Source of the DNA: Rhodococcus marinonascens NBRC 14363 | GTDB lineage: Bacteria > Actinomycetota > Actinomycetes > Mycobacteriales > Mycobacteriaceae | Direction of reading: 5' to 3' | Length of the DNA stretch: 64,000 nt | NCBI RefSeq assembly: GCF_001894885.1 | Contig: NZ_BCXB01000014.1 | Location: 62,001 to 126,000, forward strand | Shown here: positions 34,862 to 43,978 of the stretch, piece by piece | How positions within the stretch are numbered: the stretch's first letter is position 1 | How the letters are laid out: the number at the start of each line of letters is the position of its first letter | The notes under the pieces: model-generated | The model's database searches: none | What the model was told of the DNA's origin: nothing | Seen by the model: the letters and a program-made list of their open reading frames with translations, nothing else | Program-made: the position numbers and the translations under genes

Positions 34862-36448
34862 CTAGTGGGCGAAGTGTCGCGCGCCCGTCAGGTACATGGT
34901 GATCCCGGCTTCCTTGGCTGCATGGATCACCTCGTTGTCACGAACGGAACCGCCCGGTTGCACGACGGCCCTGACACCCGCGTTCGCGAGTACCTGCAGT
35001 CCGTCGGGGAACGGGAAGAACGCGTCCGAAGCGCCCACCGACCCGACCACTCGGTCGCCCGCACGTTGCACCGCGAGGTGAGCGGAGTCGACTCGGTTGA
35101 CCTGACCCATTCCGATGCCCACCGAGGCGCCACCGTTCGCGAGAAGGATCGCGTTGGACTTCACTGCGCGGCACGCTCGCCACGCGAACTCGAGATCCTT
35201 CAGAGTCTGCTCGTCGGCGATGTCACCGACGGCCAGGGTCCAGTTGGCCGGGTCGTCGCCGTCGGCGTCGAGGACGTCGCGCTCTTGGAGCAGCACCCCA
35301 CCGGACACAGGACGTAGTTCGATTCCCGACCGCGTGGGTGCCTCAGCGAGGAGTACGCGGATGCTCTTCTTGCGCTGCAGCACACCGAGGGCGCCGTCCG
35401 CATAGGACGGCGCGATGATCACCTCGGTGAAGACATCGGCGACCTGCTCCGCCATCTCGACGGTAACCTCGCGGTTCGCGGCAATCACTCCGCCGTATGC
35501 ACTGACCGGGTCGCACGCGTGCGCTTTGCGATGCGCTTCGGCGATATCGGCGGCGAGCGCGATACCACACGGGTTGGCGTGTTTGATGATCGCCACGGCC
35601 GGTTCACTGAAGTCGAACGCCGCACGCCAGGCCGCGTCACCATCTGTGTAGTTGTTGTACGACATTTCCTTGCCGTGTAACTGCTTCGCCTGCGCGAGGC
35701 CTGCCGGGGCCGCCGGGTCAACATACAGAGCGGCAGCCTGGTGCGGATTCTCGCCGTAGCGCAGCACCGCCGAACGATCCCAGGTGGCGCCGGCCCACAC
35801 GGGGAACGTCGCTTCGCTCGCCCCGCCCAAATCCCCCGTCGCTTCGCTCGCCCCGCCCAACTTGGACGTCATCCAACTCGCGACCGCGACATCGTAGGAC
35901 GCGGTGTGCTGAAACGCCTGAGCGGCGAGGGCGGTGCGCTCAGCCAGGGTGAAGCCGCCATTTGCGACAGCAGTGAGCGCGTCCTCGTATCGATCGGGAT
36001 CGACCACGACTGCCACCGACGGGTGGTTCTTCGCGGCAGCGCGGACCATGGACGGACCGCCGATATCGATCTGCTCGACGCACTCGTCGGGTGTCGCACC
36101 CGACGCGACCGTCTGCGTGAACGGGTAAAGGTTCACGACCACCAGTTGGAACGCCTCGATGCCGAGTTCCTCGAGTTGCGCGAGATGATCGGGTTTACGG
36201 GTGTCGGCGAGGACGCCGGCGTGGACCCGAGGATGCAGGGTCTTGACCCTGCCCTCGAGGCACTCGGGGAACCCAGTCAGCGACTCCACGGGGGTGACGG
36301 GGATGCCGGCGTCGGCGATCTTTGCTGCAGTCGACCCCGTCGAAACCAGTTCGATTCCTGCCTTGTGCAGGCCCGTGGCCAGTTCGACCAGACCGGTCTT
36401 GTCGTAAACGCTGACCAGCGCTCGGCGTACCGCCTTGCGTTCACTCAC
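34862..36448 (-). CDS. purH: bifunctional AICAR transformylase/IMP cyclohydrolase
   Basis: A 528-residue enzyme catalysing the last two steps of IMP synthesis. The N-terminal cyclohydrolase starts [18 protein letters not shown] with [14 protein letters not shown]; the transformylase part has [30 protein letters not shown] and [11 protein letters not shown], ending [10 protein letters not shown]. The start is GTG 36448, overlapping the purN end by 8 nt. A 10-residue unit containing GGASEAT is duplicated at about residues 197-213 (nt 35807-35860), a likely recent insertion in a surface loop. Confidence 0.96.
   Translation of the reverse strand: MSERKAVRRALVSVYDKTGLVELATGLHKAGIELVSTGSTAAKIADAGIPVTPVESLTGFPECLEGRVKTLHPRVHAGVLADTRKPDHLAQLEELGIEAFQLVVVNLYPFTQTVASGATPDECVEQIDIGGPSMVRAAAKNHPSVAVVVDPDRYEDALTAVANGGFTLAERTALAAQAFQHTASYDVAVASWMTSKLGGASEATGDLGGASEATFPVWAGATWDRSAVLRYGENPHQAAALYVDPAAPAGLAQAKQLHGKEMSYNNYTDGDAAWRAAFDFSEPAVAIIKHANPCGIALAADIAEAHRKAHACDPVSAYGGVIAANREVTVEMAEQVADVFTEVIIAPSYADGALGVLQRKKSIRVLLAEAPTRSGIELRPVSGGVLLQERDVLDADGDDPANWTLAVGDIADEQTLKDLEFAWRACRAVKSNAILLANGGASVGIGMGQVNRVDSAHLAVQRAGDRVVGSVGASDAFFPFPDGLQVLANAGVRAVVQPGGSVRDNEVIHAAKEAGITMYLTGARHFAH
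35807..35860 (-). repeat. 30-bp in-frame duplication within purH
   Basis: A 24-bp sequence at 35807-35830 recurs exactly at 35837-35860, giving two GGASEAT heptapeptides separated by GDL. The unit is GC-rich and keeps the frame. Confidence 0.9.
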
Positions 36449-37058
36449 TGGGGATCACGGCCTTTCGTCCATCGGATACAACTCCACGGGTCGCGACAGC
36501 GGCGATGACGTCCGCCAGCATCCGTCGCTCCACAGTCTTGATTCGCTCGTGCAGCGTCGATTCGTCGTCGCCATCAAGCACCAGCACAGCTTCCTGTGCC
36601 AGGATCGGGCCCGTGTCCACGCCCGCATCCACTAAGTGAACGGTCGATCCCGACACCTTGACTCCGTACGCCAGCGCATCACGAACCGCGTGCGCGCCAG
36701 GGAATGCGGGCAGCAACGCGGGATGCGTATTGATGATTCGTCCGCCGAAACGGGCCAAGAAGACGGGACCGAGGATCTTCATGAATCCAGCCGACACGAC
36801 CAGCGAAGGCTGGTGCGCCGCGGCGGCCTCGGTAAGTGCGACGTCCCAGGCATCGCGATCGGCATACTCGCGGAGACTGACCCGGAAGTGCTCGATCGCC
36901 GCGGCCCCGGCGTGTCGGATGGCGTCGCAGTCGCGGTCGACGCCGACGGCGACGATCTCCGCCGGGTACCCGTCGGCCCGGGATACCTCGATCAGCGACC
37001 TCAACAGGGTTCCTGCACCGGATGCAAGTACAACGACCCGCACCGGCGTCAGCGCCAC
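36441..37058 (-). CDS. purN: phosphoribosylglycinamide formyltransferase
   Basis: About 205 residues. It transfers formyl from 10-formyl-THF to GAR in purine synthesis. The ribose-phosphate loop is [14 protein letters not shown], the catalytic Asn-His pair is in [12 protein letters not shown], and the catalytic Asp is in [13 protein letters not shown]. Length from GTG 37058 matches mycobacterial PurN. The frame is open to 37193, so an earlier start cannot be excluded. It lies between perM (upstream, same strand) and purH, with which it overlaps by 8 nt. Confidence 0.93.
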   Translation of the reverse strand: MALTPVRVVVLASGAGTLLRSLIEVSRADGYPAEIVAVGVDRDCDAIRHAGAAAIEHFRVSLREYADRDAWDVALTEAAAAHQPSLVVSAGFMKILGPVFLARFGGRIINTHPALLPAFPGAHAVRDALAYGVKVSGSTVHLVDAGVDTGPILAQEAVLVLDGDDESTLHERIKTVERRMLADVIAAVATRGVVSDGRKAVIPSE

Positions 37059-37197
37059 CGACGAGTTCGAAGCCTCCGCCGTAGGCCTCGGGTGGTCACA
37101 CGAGGAAGTCAGCGCTCTACTCCTGAACAATCGAAATGCCGGGTGAATGGAAGGACGAGTGACGAGATGGCGGTCGAAACGTCGACCGCCCAAGAGC

Positions 37198-38721
37198 CTA
37201 GTCGCTGGGGGATGCGGACTCTCGTGGCAGGTCCACTTCCGGCTTCGTCACCTCGCCTACCTCGATCTCCGCGTCGTCTACCTCGATCTCCGCATCCAAG
37301 ACCTCGCCCCCGACCTCGGTCTGCGATTCGGGAGCGGTGGGCGCGTCGGTCTCGTCGACCAGTTCGGCTTCTATGGCACCGGCGGGCGCGGCACCCGGGG
37401 GGATCGGCGTCTCTTCCCCGACAGGAGCGGCGATAGCAAGCACCTCTTGCGCGCCAGGTAGGTTCGACTCCTCGTCCTCCGCGTCTACTCCGGTCTCGAC
37501 TTCCTCCGTGGCACCACGACTGCGGTGCCACGCCACGATCACCGCGGTCACTGCCCCCGCCAATCCGAGCCACGCGAACGTCAGCAACCCGAAGACCCAC
37601 CAACTGAACTGGACCGTCCCGAGCGCCCCGAGCCTGCCACCCGACAGAAGTCCCAGCACGGACATGGCGATGCCCACGCCGGCGGAAGCAGTCAGCACGG
37701 TGAACAGGGCGTCCTGCCCGGCGACTCGGCGCCCGCAGTCCCGTCCGAGCATGACTCCGATCAGCAAGGGAATTATCAGCAGGGTCGGCCAGGCACCACC
37801 GGCGACTCCGTCGGGAACGGTGCCGAGCAGCGGCAATGGGGGAAGCGAACCGCCGACGTTCCCGAAAACGCTGACCGAGACATCGCCGATCTGCGCAACC
37901 CCACCGGTGAGAGCAGCGGCGGCACCGACCATGACGTTCGGCAGGTAGAGCACCGACAGGATCGTCAGCCCGAGCATCCCGCCAACTCCGTCGCCGCGTT
38001 CGAGGAGTGAGCCGACCGTAGACCACTCCATCAGCAACGAAATCGTGACCATGACCGCACCGGCACCGAGAATCGCCATCATCGCGCACAGTCCCGGTCG
38101 CACCGCATCCCGGACCCACGACGGGACGTGGGCACCGAGCGTCGGCCATGTCGCGGCAGCAACTCCTGTCGACGCCGCGAGCAGATGCACGAAGAACACC
38201 CATCCGAACGCGAAGAGCGCATTCGGCGAGGACAGCGGAATCACGGCGGACGCGTCCGCGATCACCGCGAGCCCGATGGCCGTCACGACAAGCGGTCCGG
38301 CGACGGCCGCGCCGATCACCCGGAATGCCTGCCTCGGTGAGGATGCGGGAGCCGTCACCGCCGCGCAACCCCGGGCGACGGCCCACACAATGCCCACTGT
38401 CGGCAAGATCGGGAGAACACCAAGCGTGGTGTCGTCGATCGTCAACGGCACCTGATGGATCGCCAGCCACGCCGCAGCGATGGCACCGAACGTCCCCGTC
38501 AGATCGCTGTTCGCCACCACCAACGTCACCACGATCAATGTCGACAGCAGTACGACGGTGACGCCCGCCGGCCGGAACGCAATAGTCAGCAGCATCCCCG
38601 TCTCGTCGGCATCGGAGTCTGGAACCGGACGCTGCCGCCGGCCTCGTCTCTCGGCCTCACCGACTTTTCGCCGTCCGGCACCTCGAGCGGTGCGCTGCGC
38701 ACGATCAATCAAAGAACTCAT
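37198..38721 (-). CDS. perM: PerM-type polytopic membrane protein (DUF6350)
   Basis: A 507-residue membrane protein with about ten hydrophobic segments between residues 45 and 420, then an acidic tail of about 90 residues rich in Glu, Asp, Pro and Ala. It corresponds in place and shape to mycobacterial Rv0955/PerM, a division-associated protein needed under stress. The N-terminus is basic (RRKVGEAERRGRRQRP). It is followed closely by purN and preceded by a DUF5336 gene 101 nt away. Confidence 0.87.
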   Translation of the reverse strand: MSSLIDRAQRTARGAGRRKVGEAERRGRRQRPVPDSDADETGMLLTIAFRPAGVTVVLLSTLIVVTLVVANSDLTGTFGAIAAAWLAIHQVPLTIDDTTLGVLPILPTVGIVWAVARGCAAVTAPASSPRQAFRVIGAAVAGPLVVTAIGLAVIADASAVIPLSSPNALFAFGWVFFVHLLAASTGVAAATWPTLGAHVPSWVRDAVRPGLCAMMAILGAGAVMVTISLLMEWSTVGSLLERGDGVGGMLGLTILSVLYLPNVMVGAAAALTGGVAQIGDVSVSVFGNVGGSLPPLPLLGTVPDGVAGGAWPTLLIIPLLIGVMLGRDCGRRVAGQDALFTVLTASAGVGIAMSVLGLLSGGRLGALGTVQFSWWVFGLLTFAWLGLAGAVTAVIVAWHRSRGATEEVETGVDAEDEESNLPGAQEVLAIAAPVGEETPIPPGAAPAGAIEAELVDETDAPTAPESQTEVGGEVLDAEIEVDDAEIEVGEVTKPEVDLPRESASPSD

Positions 38722-38822
38722 CCCCTCGAGAGTGGCACTCCGACGATACGGTGGCAGTCAGGCGCGCCGACGGAAGTGGCCCCCGACCACACTCGGTCGG
38801 AGGCCACTTGCCAGGCAGGATC

Positions 38823-40097
38823 CTACTTGTCGTCCCTGTCGTCCCTGTCGTCCCTGTCGGCACCAGAGTCGAACGCCTGGGTCGGCGCGCCACCCTCCGG
38901 TTCGGGCTTCTCCTCCGATTCCGGCTGTTGGGGCTCGGTCGCCGACTGCTCGCCGTATTCCAATGTGCGCTCCACCGGGGAGAACTCGGTCTCCGAGCCG
39001 TCCGCCGTCGGCTCTTGCTGAGCCGAACCGTAACCGGCCGGTTCGGTCGGGTATGGCGAGCCGGAAGTTCCGTGGGGCTGCGACGGACCCGAGGACTCGG
39101 CGGTGCCTGGGTACTGCGGTTGCTGGTACGCGGCCGTCGGGGGGTCGTACGACGTGGGTGCCGGCCCCCCGGCACCGGGTCCGTAACCCTGTTGCGATTG
39201 CGACGGTTGCCCATAGTTTTGGCCGTATCCGCCGGTCTGTTTCTGCGATGGCTGACCCTGCGGGTCGTAACCAGACTGGCTGTAACCCGAATGTCCGTAG
39301 GCTGACTGTTCATAACCCGATTGGCCGTAACCGGGCTGATTCTGTTGACCGTAGCCCTGCGGGGCGCCGTAGCCCTGCGGGGCGCCGTAGCCCTGCGGGG
39401 CGCCGTAACCCTGCGGTTGCTGACCGTACGGCTGCTGAGGTGCCTGGCCGTAGCCCTGCGGTTGCTGACCGTACGACTGCTGAGGTGCCTGGCCGTAGCC
39501 CTGCGGTTGCTGACCGTACGACTGCTGAGGTGCCTGGCCGTAGCCCTGCGGTTGCTGACCGTACGACTGCTGAGGCGCCTGGCCGTGAACCTTCGACGCC
39601 TGGCCGAGCTGACCTGGCTGACTCAAGGCCGCGGGAGAAGCCGGGGGTGCGGACTGCTCGAGGATCCCCATCTCGAACAGCACCGCCGCGACGGCTACGG
39701 CGGACTGGACGAATCCGACGACGAGGATCAGGATCGCACCCCAACCCGCATTGGCGTCCACGAAGAGGAAAATCAACAACGCGAGAACCCAACCCGCTAT
39801 CGACGCCGCGGCTGCCGCGCCGACATACGACTGCTTCGGGAGGAGGGAGGTCGCCGCGAGCAGTCCGCCGAGAAACAGGAGTCCGACTCCGGTCGTGCTG
39901 ATGGTGTCGAACGAGTTCACGGACCCGCCCCCGAGCGTGTCACTGAACGTGGCGTAGGGCGCGAATCCGAGTAGCAAGTTCAGAACGCCGAGACCCGCGA
40001 CACCGACCAGAAGGAAGAAGCTCAGACCTTTCGATTCGTCCCCTGATGCCGGTTTCGCGGGCGGACCGTAACTCGTTCCTCCGGGCGTAAACGTCAT
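38823..40097 (-). CDS. DUF5336 membrane protein with Gln/Tyr/Pro-rich repeat tail
   Basis: A 424-residue protein. Residues 25-165 have four membrane helices ([20 protein letters not shown] is the first). The cytosolic tail is low-complexity: a 15-residue [15 protein letters not shown] unit about four times, then GYGAPQ three times, then Ser/Tyr/Gln-rich and acidic sequence. It corresponds to mycobacterial Rv0954. I chose ATG 40097 with aggag 6 nt upstream. The tail may be disordered or phase-separating; its function is unknown. A shorter paralogue lies just upstream at 40712-41428. Confidence 0.88.
   Translation of the reverse strand: MTFTPGGTSYGPPAKPASGDESKGLSFFLLVGVAGLGVLNLLLGFAPYATFSDTLGGGSVNSFDTISTTGVGLLFLGGLLAATSLLPKQSYVGAAAAASIAGWVLALLIFLFVDANAGWGAILILVVGFVQSAVAVAAVLFEMGILEQSAPPASPAALSQPGQLGQASKVHGQAPQQSYGQQPQGYGQAPQQSYGQQPQGYGQAPQQSYGQQPQGYGQAPQQPYGQQPQGYGAPQGYGAPQGYGAPQGYGQQNQPGYGQSGYEQSAYGHSGYSQSGYDPQGQPSQKQTGGYGQNYGQPSQSQQGYGPGAGGPAPTSYDPPTAAYQQPQYPGTAESSGPSQPHGTSGSPYPTEPAGYGSAQQEPTADGSETEFSPVERTLEYGEQSATEPQQPESEEKPEPEGGAPTQAFDSGADRDDRDDRDDK
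39352..39590 (-). repeat. minisatellite coding the repeat tail of the DUF5336 protein
   Basis: An 18-bp unit (GYGAPQ) is repeated three times near 39355-39410. Next to it, a 45-bp unit ([15 protein letters not shown]) is repeated about four times with one or two base changes. All units keep the frame, so tail length may vary between strains. Confidence 0.85.
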
Positions 40098-40211
40098 GGC
40101 TTCTCCTAGTCGACAGGCGGTCGTCTGCGTGCGCTCTTCCGACGTTAGCCTACGGATAGCCCGTCGGTCATCGGCCTCGGTTGAGGGAACAGCGCAGGAG
40201 ATAATGGCCCC

Positions 40212-40718
40212 GTGCCGTACACCCTCGCCCCCCGCGCCACAACTCTCTCCGTCAAGACCGAGGTGAAACATTCGGGCTTCATCGCGGGCGTACGGCGCGT
40301 ACAGGACGCCGAGTCGGCACAGTCGTTCGTACAAGAACAGCGACGCGCCTATTCAGATGCATCGCATCTTGTTCCGCACACATCATCGACGGGCCCAGCG
40401 ACCGGGTCGAGCGGGCAAATGACGACGGCGAACCAGGCGACACCGCCGGTGTACCGATGCTGGGTGCTATGGAGACCCATTGGGTCAGCGCCGAGGTGCC
40501 GAAGTCGCTGAGTCGAGAACACTTGAACTGCCCCGAAGCCGAATGTGACACCCCGGACCGGGTAGAGGCCGACCTCCGCGGCCGGGAAGTCACCGACCAC
40601 AACGCCGCGTACGACGCTGTGGCGCCCCCTCCCGACACGAGATCCCTGGCACCTAGTCGCCCTCATAGCCGAAAGCATCACCGGTACCAGCGAACTCGCG
40701 TCGGCTGGCATTCAGTGA
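40212..40718 (+). pseudogene. yigZ: decayed YigZ/IMPACT-family gene
   Basis: Pieces in three frames match successive parts of YigZ-type proteins as I recall them. Frame one from GTG 40212 gives [15 protein letters not shown] to RRAYSDASH. After a single-base loss near 40370, frame two gives NDDGEPGDTAGVPMLGAME and, after a large internal gap where the family has its Phe-Gly-Gly loop, RVEADLRGREVTDHNAAYDAV. A further shift gives frame three, DPWHLVALIAESITGTSELA with a natural stop at 40716-40718. The end overlaps the convergent DUF5336 gene by 7 nt. Intact relatives are thought to act in translation control. Confidence 0.72.
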
Positions 40719-41428
40719 GTGGGAACGTGACCTGGGTTCTCGTCGTGGCGCTCCCCGGGCTGCGGAGTGGTAGCAGACACTTGCGATTGCGCCGACATGC
40801 CGGGAGCAGCCGACTGGCCCGGGGCATGCCCCGGCACGGGATACACGCCGGCCAGCGCCGACTGCGTGAAGTCCGCCGTACCGAGCAGGACGACCGCCAC
40901 TGCAGCCGCCGCCTGGAGGAATCCGAAGACGAGAACCAGGATCAGCCCGACTCCGGCTTCAAGTCCCGGCGTGAGCCCGATCAGCGTGAACAGCACGGTT
41001 ACGAATCCGGTGACCGCGGTGGCCGCGGCCAAACCTGCATTGCTTCTCTGGCGCGGGAGCAGACCGACGGCGGTGATCATCCCGGCCAGGAGAAGGAATG
41101 CGATGCCCGCGATGCCCGCACCGAGCGCCGCATTATCGAAGAACGCCATACTGTCGCCACCGAAGATGCCATCGGTGGCGGCATCCAAGTCCGCCTTCGC
41201 GAACGGAGCGAAGCCGAGCAAGAAGTTGACGACACCCAGACCCGCCACGCAGAGGGCAAGGAAAAAGGGAAGTCCGCCACCGACTCCAGCAATCCGTGCG
41301 GCGTACGTGGGCTGCGGAAAACCCTGCTGCCACAACCCCTGCGAACTCTGTTGCGGGTGGGGCTGAGTCGATTGCGCCGGGAACTGCTGCGACACACCGT
41401 AGCTCCCCGGTTCGGTCGTGTTGGTCAT
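40712..41428 (-). CDS. DUF5336 membrane protein, shorter paralogue
   Basis: A 238-residue protein with a Gln/Ser/Pro-rich N-terminus of about 45 residues, then four membrane helices (FFLALCVAGLGVVNFLLGFA first) closely resembling those of the neighbour at 38823-40097, and a short polar tail ending HVPTH. It is probably a local duplication of that gene with domain order reversed around the membrane core. It is about 250 nt downstream of sucD on the same strand. Function unknown. Confidence 0.85.
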   Translation of the reverse strand: MTNTTEPGSYGVSQQFPAQSTQPHPQQSSQGLWQQGFPQPTYAARIAGVGGGLPFFLALCVAGLGVVNFLLGFAPFAKADLDAATDGIFGGDSMAFFDNAALGAGIAGIAFLLLAGMITAVGLLPRQRSNAGLAAATAVTGFVTVLFTLIGLTPGLEAGVGLILVLVFGFLQAAAAVAVVLLGTADFTQSALAGVYPVPGHAPGQSAAPGMSAQSQVSATTPQPGERHDENPGHVPTH

Positions 41429-41531
41429 CGTGCCCGTCTCTCTTCCAGATGAATTCGCGACGACTTCCCGGGGTTCGTTCCCGGCACCGCCGCGAGCGCG
41501 GTCGGCGCCTCGGTCAGCATATACGAAACGG

Positions 41532-41707
41532 CGCCCGAAATCGGGCGAAACACCCTGGCTACGAGCGCCGTTCGAGTGATCTGACTTCGATCAGACGCTT
41601 TTCAGAATCTCGCGAGCGACGCCCAAATCCGGGCGAGACACCCTGGCTACGAGCGCCGTTCGAGTGATTTGACTTCGATCAGAGGTTCTTCAGAATCTCG
41701 CGAGCGA
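41532..41707 (-). repeat. 88-bp tandem duplication including the sucD tail
   Basis: Copies at 41532-41619 and 41620-41707 differ at about eight positions. The second copy contains the last ten codons of sucD. The first carries a dead version of the same tail (reading REILKSV then stop, compared with REILKNL in sucD). Confidence 0.92.
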
Positions 41708-42569
41708 GCTCGGCAGTCTCGGACGGCGTCTTGCCAACCCTGACGCCGGCCGCCTCGAGAGCGTCCTTCTTGGCCTGTGCGGTTCCCGAAGAACCGGAGA
41801 CGATGGCGCCTGCGTGGCCCATAGTCTTGCCCTCGGGAGCAGTGAACCCCGCGACGTAGCCGACGACCGGCTTGGTCACGTTTTCCCTGATGTAGTCGGC
41901 GGCGCGCTCCTCGGCGTCGCCACCAATTTCACCGATCATCACGATGACCTTGGTCTCGGGATCCTTCTCGAACGCCTCGATGGCGTCGATGTGGGTGGTT
42001 CCGATCACCGGGTCACCGCCGATGCCGATGGCGGTCGAGAAGCCGAATTCACGCAATTCGAACATCATCTGGTAGGTGAGCGTGCCCGACTTGGAGACCA
42101 GGCCGATCGGGCCGGTGCCGGCGATGTTGGCCGGGGTGATACCGACCAGCGACTCGCCGGGCGTGATGATGCCGGGACAGTTGGGTCCGATGATGCGCGT
42201 CTTGTTGCCCTTCGACACGTTGTACGCCCAGGCGTACGCGGAGTCCTGCACGGGAATGCCCTCGGTGATGACCACGAGCAGCGGAATCTCCGCGTCGATG
42301 GCCTCGACGATGGCGTCTTTGGCGAAGGCCGGGGGAACGAACGCTATAGAGACGTCCGCGCCGGTCTTCTCGATGGCCTCGACGACGGTGCCGAAGACCG
42401 GCAGTTCGACGCCGCCGTCGTGGGTGACGGTGGTGCCGGCCTTGCGGGCGTTGACACCCCCGACGACCTGGGTGCCGGCCTTGAGCATCAGTGCGGTGTG
42501 CTTGGTGCCCTCGCCGCCGGTGATGCCTTGGACGATGACCTTGGAGTCCTTGGTCAGGAAGATAGCCAT
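41679..42569 (-). CDS. sucD: succinyl-CoA synthetase alpha subunit
   Basis: A 296-residue alpha subunit of the TCA-cycle enzyme making succinate and nucleotide triphosphate from succinyl-CoA. It has the CoA-binding [39 protein letters not shown] and the phospho-histidine motif [15 protein letters not shown]. It starts 15 nt after the sucC stop, so the two form an operon. The 3' end lies in an 88-bp tandem duplication. Confidence 0.97.
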   Translation of the reverse strand: MAIFLTKDSKVIVQGITGGEGTKHTALMLKAGTQVVGGVNARKAGTTVTHDGGVELPVFGTVVEAIEKTGADVSIAFVPPAFAKDAIVEAIDAEIPLLVVITEGIPVQDSAYAWAYNVSKGNKTRIIGPNCPGIITPGESLVGITPANIAGTGPIGLVSKSGTLTYQMMFELREFGFSTAIGIGGDPVIGTTHIDAIEAFEKDPETKVIVMIGEIGGDAEERAADYIRENVTKPVVGYVAGFTAPEGKTMGHAGAIVSGSSGTAQAKKDALEAAGVRVGKTPSETAELAREILKNL

Positions 42570-42584
42570 GTTATTGAAGTCCCT

Positions 42585-43754
42585 TTACTTTGCGGCGAAG
42601 GCCAACTCGGCAGCCTTGTCGGCAGCCTCGTCCATGGTTCCGACGACGGTGACCAGCGGGTGGGCGGCCTCGGCGAGGATGCGACGACCCTCTTCGACAT
42701 TGTTGCCGTCCAAGCGGACGACCAGCGGCTTGTTGGCTTCGTCGCCGAGCGTCTTCAAGGCGCCGACGATGCCGTTGGCGACAGCGTCGCACGCGGTGAT
42801 GCCGCCGAAAACGTTCACGAACACACTCTTGACCTGAACGTCGTTCAGAATGACGTCGAGGCCGTTGGCCATGACCTCTGCGGAAGCACCGCCTCCGATG
42901 TCGAGGAAGTTGGCGGGCTTCACTCCGCCGTGCTTTTCACCTGCGTAGGCGACGACGTCCAGTGTTGACATGACCAGTCCGGCGCCGTTGCCGATGATGC
43001 CGACTTGGCCGTCCAGCTTGACGTAGTTGAGGTCGTTCTCCTTGGCCTTCAATTCGAGCGGGTCCGTGGCGTCCTTGTCCTCGAACGCCTCGTGTCCAGG
43101 CTGACGGAAGGCAGCGTTCTCGTCCAGCGTGACCTTGCCGTCGAGAGCGAGGATCCGATCGTCCGGGGTGCGGACGAGGGGGTTGACTTCGACGAGGAGA
43201 GCGTCTTCGTTGATGAAGACCTCCCACAGTTTCTGAATGGTCACGGCCGCGGCGTCTAGCACCTCGGCGGGCAGCTTTCCTGCTTCGGCGATGCTGCGCG
43301 CGAACGCGAGGTCGACACCCTTGACGGCGTCGACGGGGATCTTGGCGAGAGCGTCGGGGTTCTCCTCTGCGGTGACCTCGATCTCGACGCCACCCTCCAC
43401 CGAGCACATGGCCAGGTAGGTGCGGTTGGTCCGGTCGAGCAGGAAGGAGATGTAGTACTCCTCGGCAATGTCGCTCGCCTCTGCTACCAGCAACTTCTTG
43501 ACGACATGCCCCTTGATGTCGAGACCCAGGATCGCCTCGGCGTTTGCCTGCGCGGCATCGACGTCGGTGGAGTACTTGACGCCACCCGCCTTACCCCGGC
43601 CGCCGACCTTGACCTGCGCCTTGACCATCACGGGCTTGCCAATTTCTTCGGCAATCTCGCGCGCGCCCGCAACCGTGTCGGTAACACGTCCAGCCGAAGT
43701 CGGCACCTCATGCTTGGCGAAGAGTTCCTTCGCCTGATATTCGAAGAGATCCAT
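42585..43754 (-). CDS. sucC: succinyl-CoA synthetase beta subunit
   Basis: A 389-residue ATP-grasp subunit that pairs with SucD. It opens [18 protein letters not shown], has the nucleotide site [37 protein letters not shown] and the succinate-side [11 protein letters not shown] and FLDIGGGA motifs. It is the first gene of sucCD. The promoter lies in the roughly 130 bp upstream, next to the short tandem repeats at 43887-43978. Confidence 0.97.
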   Translation of the reverse strand: MDLFEYQAKELFAKHEVPTSAGRVTDTVAGAREIAEEIGKPVMVKAQVKVGGRGKAGGVKYSTDVDAAQANAEAILGLDIKGHVVKKLLVAEASDIAEEYYISFLLDRTNRTYLAMCSVEGGVEIEVTAEENPDALAKIPVDAVKGVDLAFARSIAEAGKLPAEVLDAAAVTIQKLWEVFINEDALLVEVNPLVRTPDDRILALDGKVTLDENAAFRQPGHEAFEDKDATDPLELKAKENDLNYVKLDGQVGIIGNGAGLVMSTLDVVAYAGEKHGGVKPANFLDIGGGASAEVMANGLDVILNDVQVKSVFVNVFGGITACDAVANGIVGALKTLGDEANKPLVVRLDGNNVEEGRRILAEAAHPLVTVVGTMDEAADKAAELAFAAK

Positions 43755-43886
43755 CTGCTCACCGTCTCGTCTGCGTTGACACCCGCTCGAGGGGTAGGAG
43801 CGGGTCTGTTTTGGACTTTAACCAGTTGCCGGGCCCCATCCGCGCCCACAGGTATGCCATGTGGGCCACATCACCCGATGCCGGGT

Positions 43887-43978
43887 ACCGAGGCGAGCCT
43901 CGCTGGGGCGTACCGAGGCGAGCCTCGCTGGGATCACCGAGGCGAGCCTCGCTGGGATCACGGAGGCGAGCCTCACCG
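43887..43978. repeat. four tandem copies of a 24-25 bp hairpin-forming unit
   Basis: The unit accgaggcgagcctcgctgg occurs four times, the last copy diverging after gcctc. Each copy holds gaggc/gcctc, a small stem. The array spans the end of the large membrane-protein gene and the region upstream of sucC. Confidence 0.93.
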
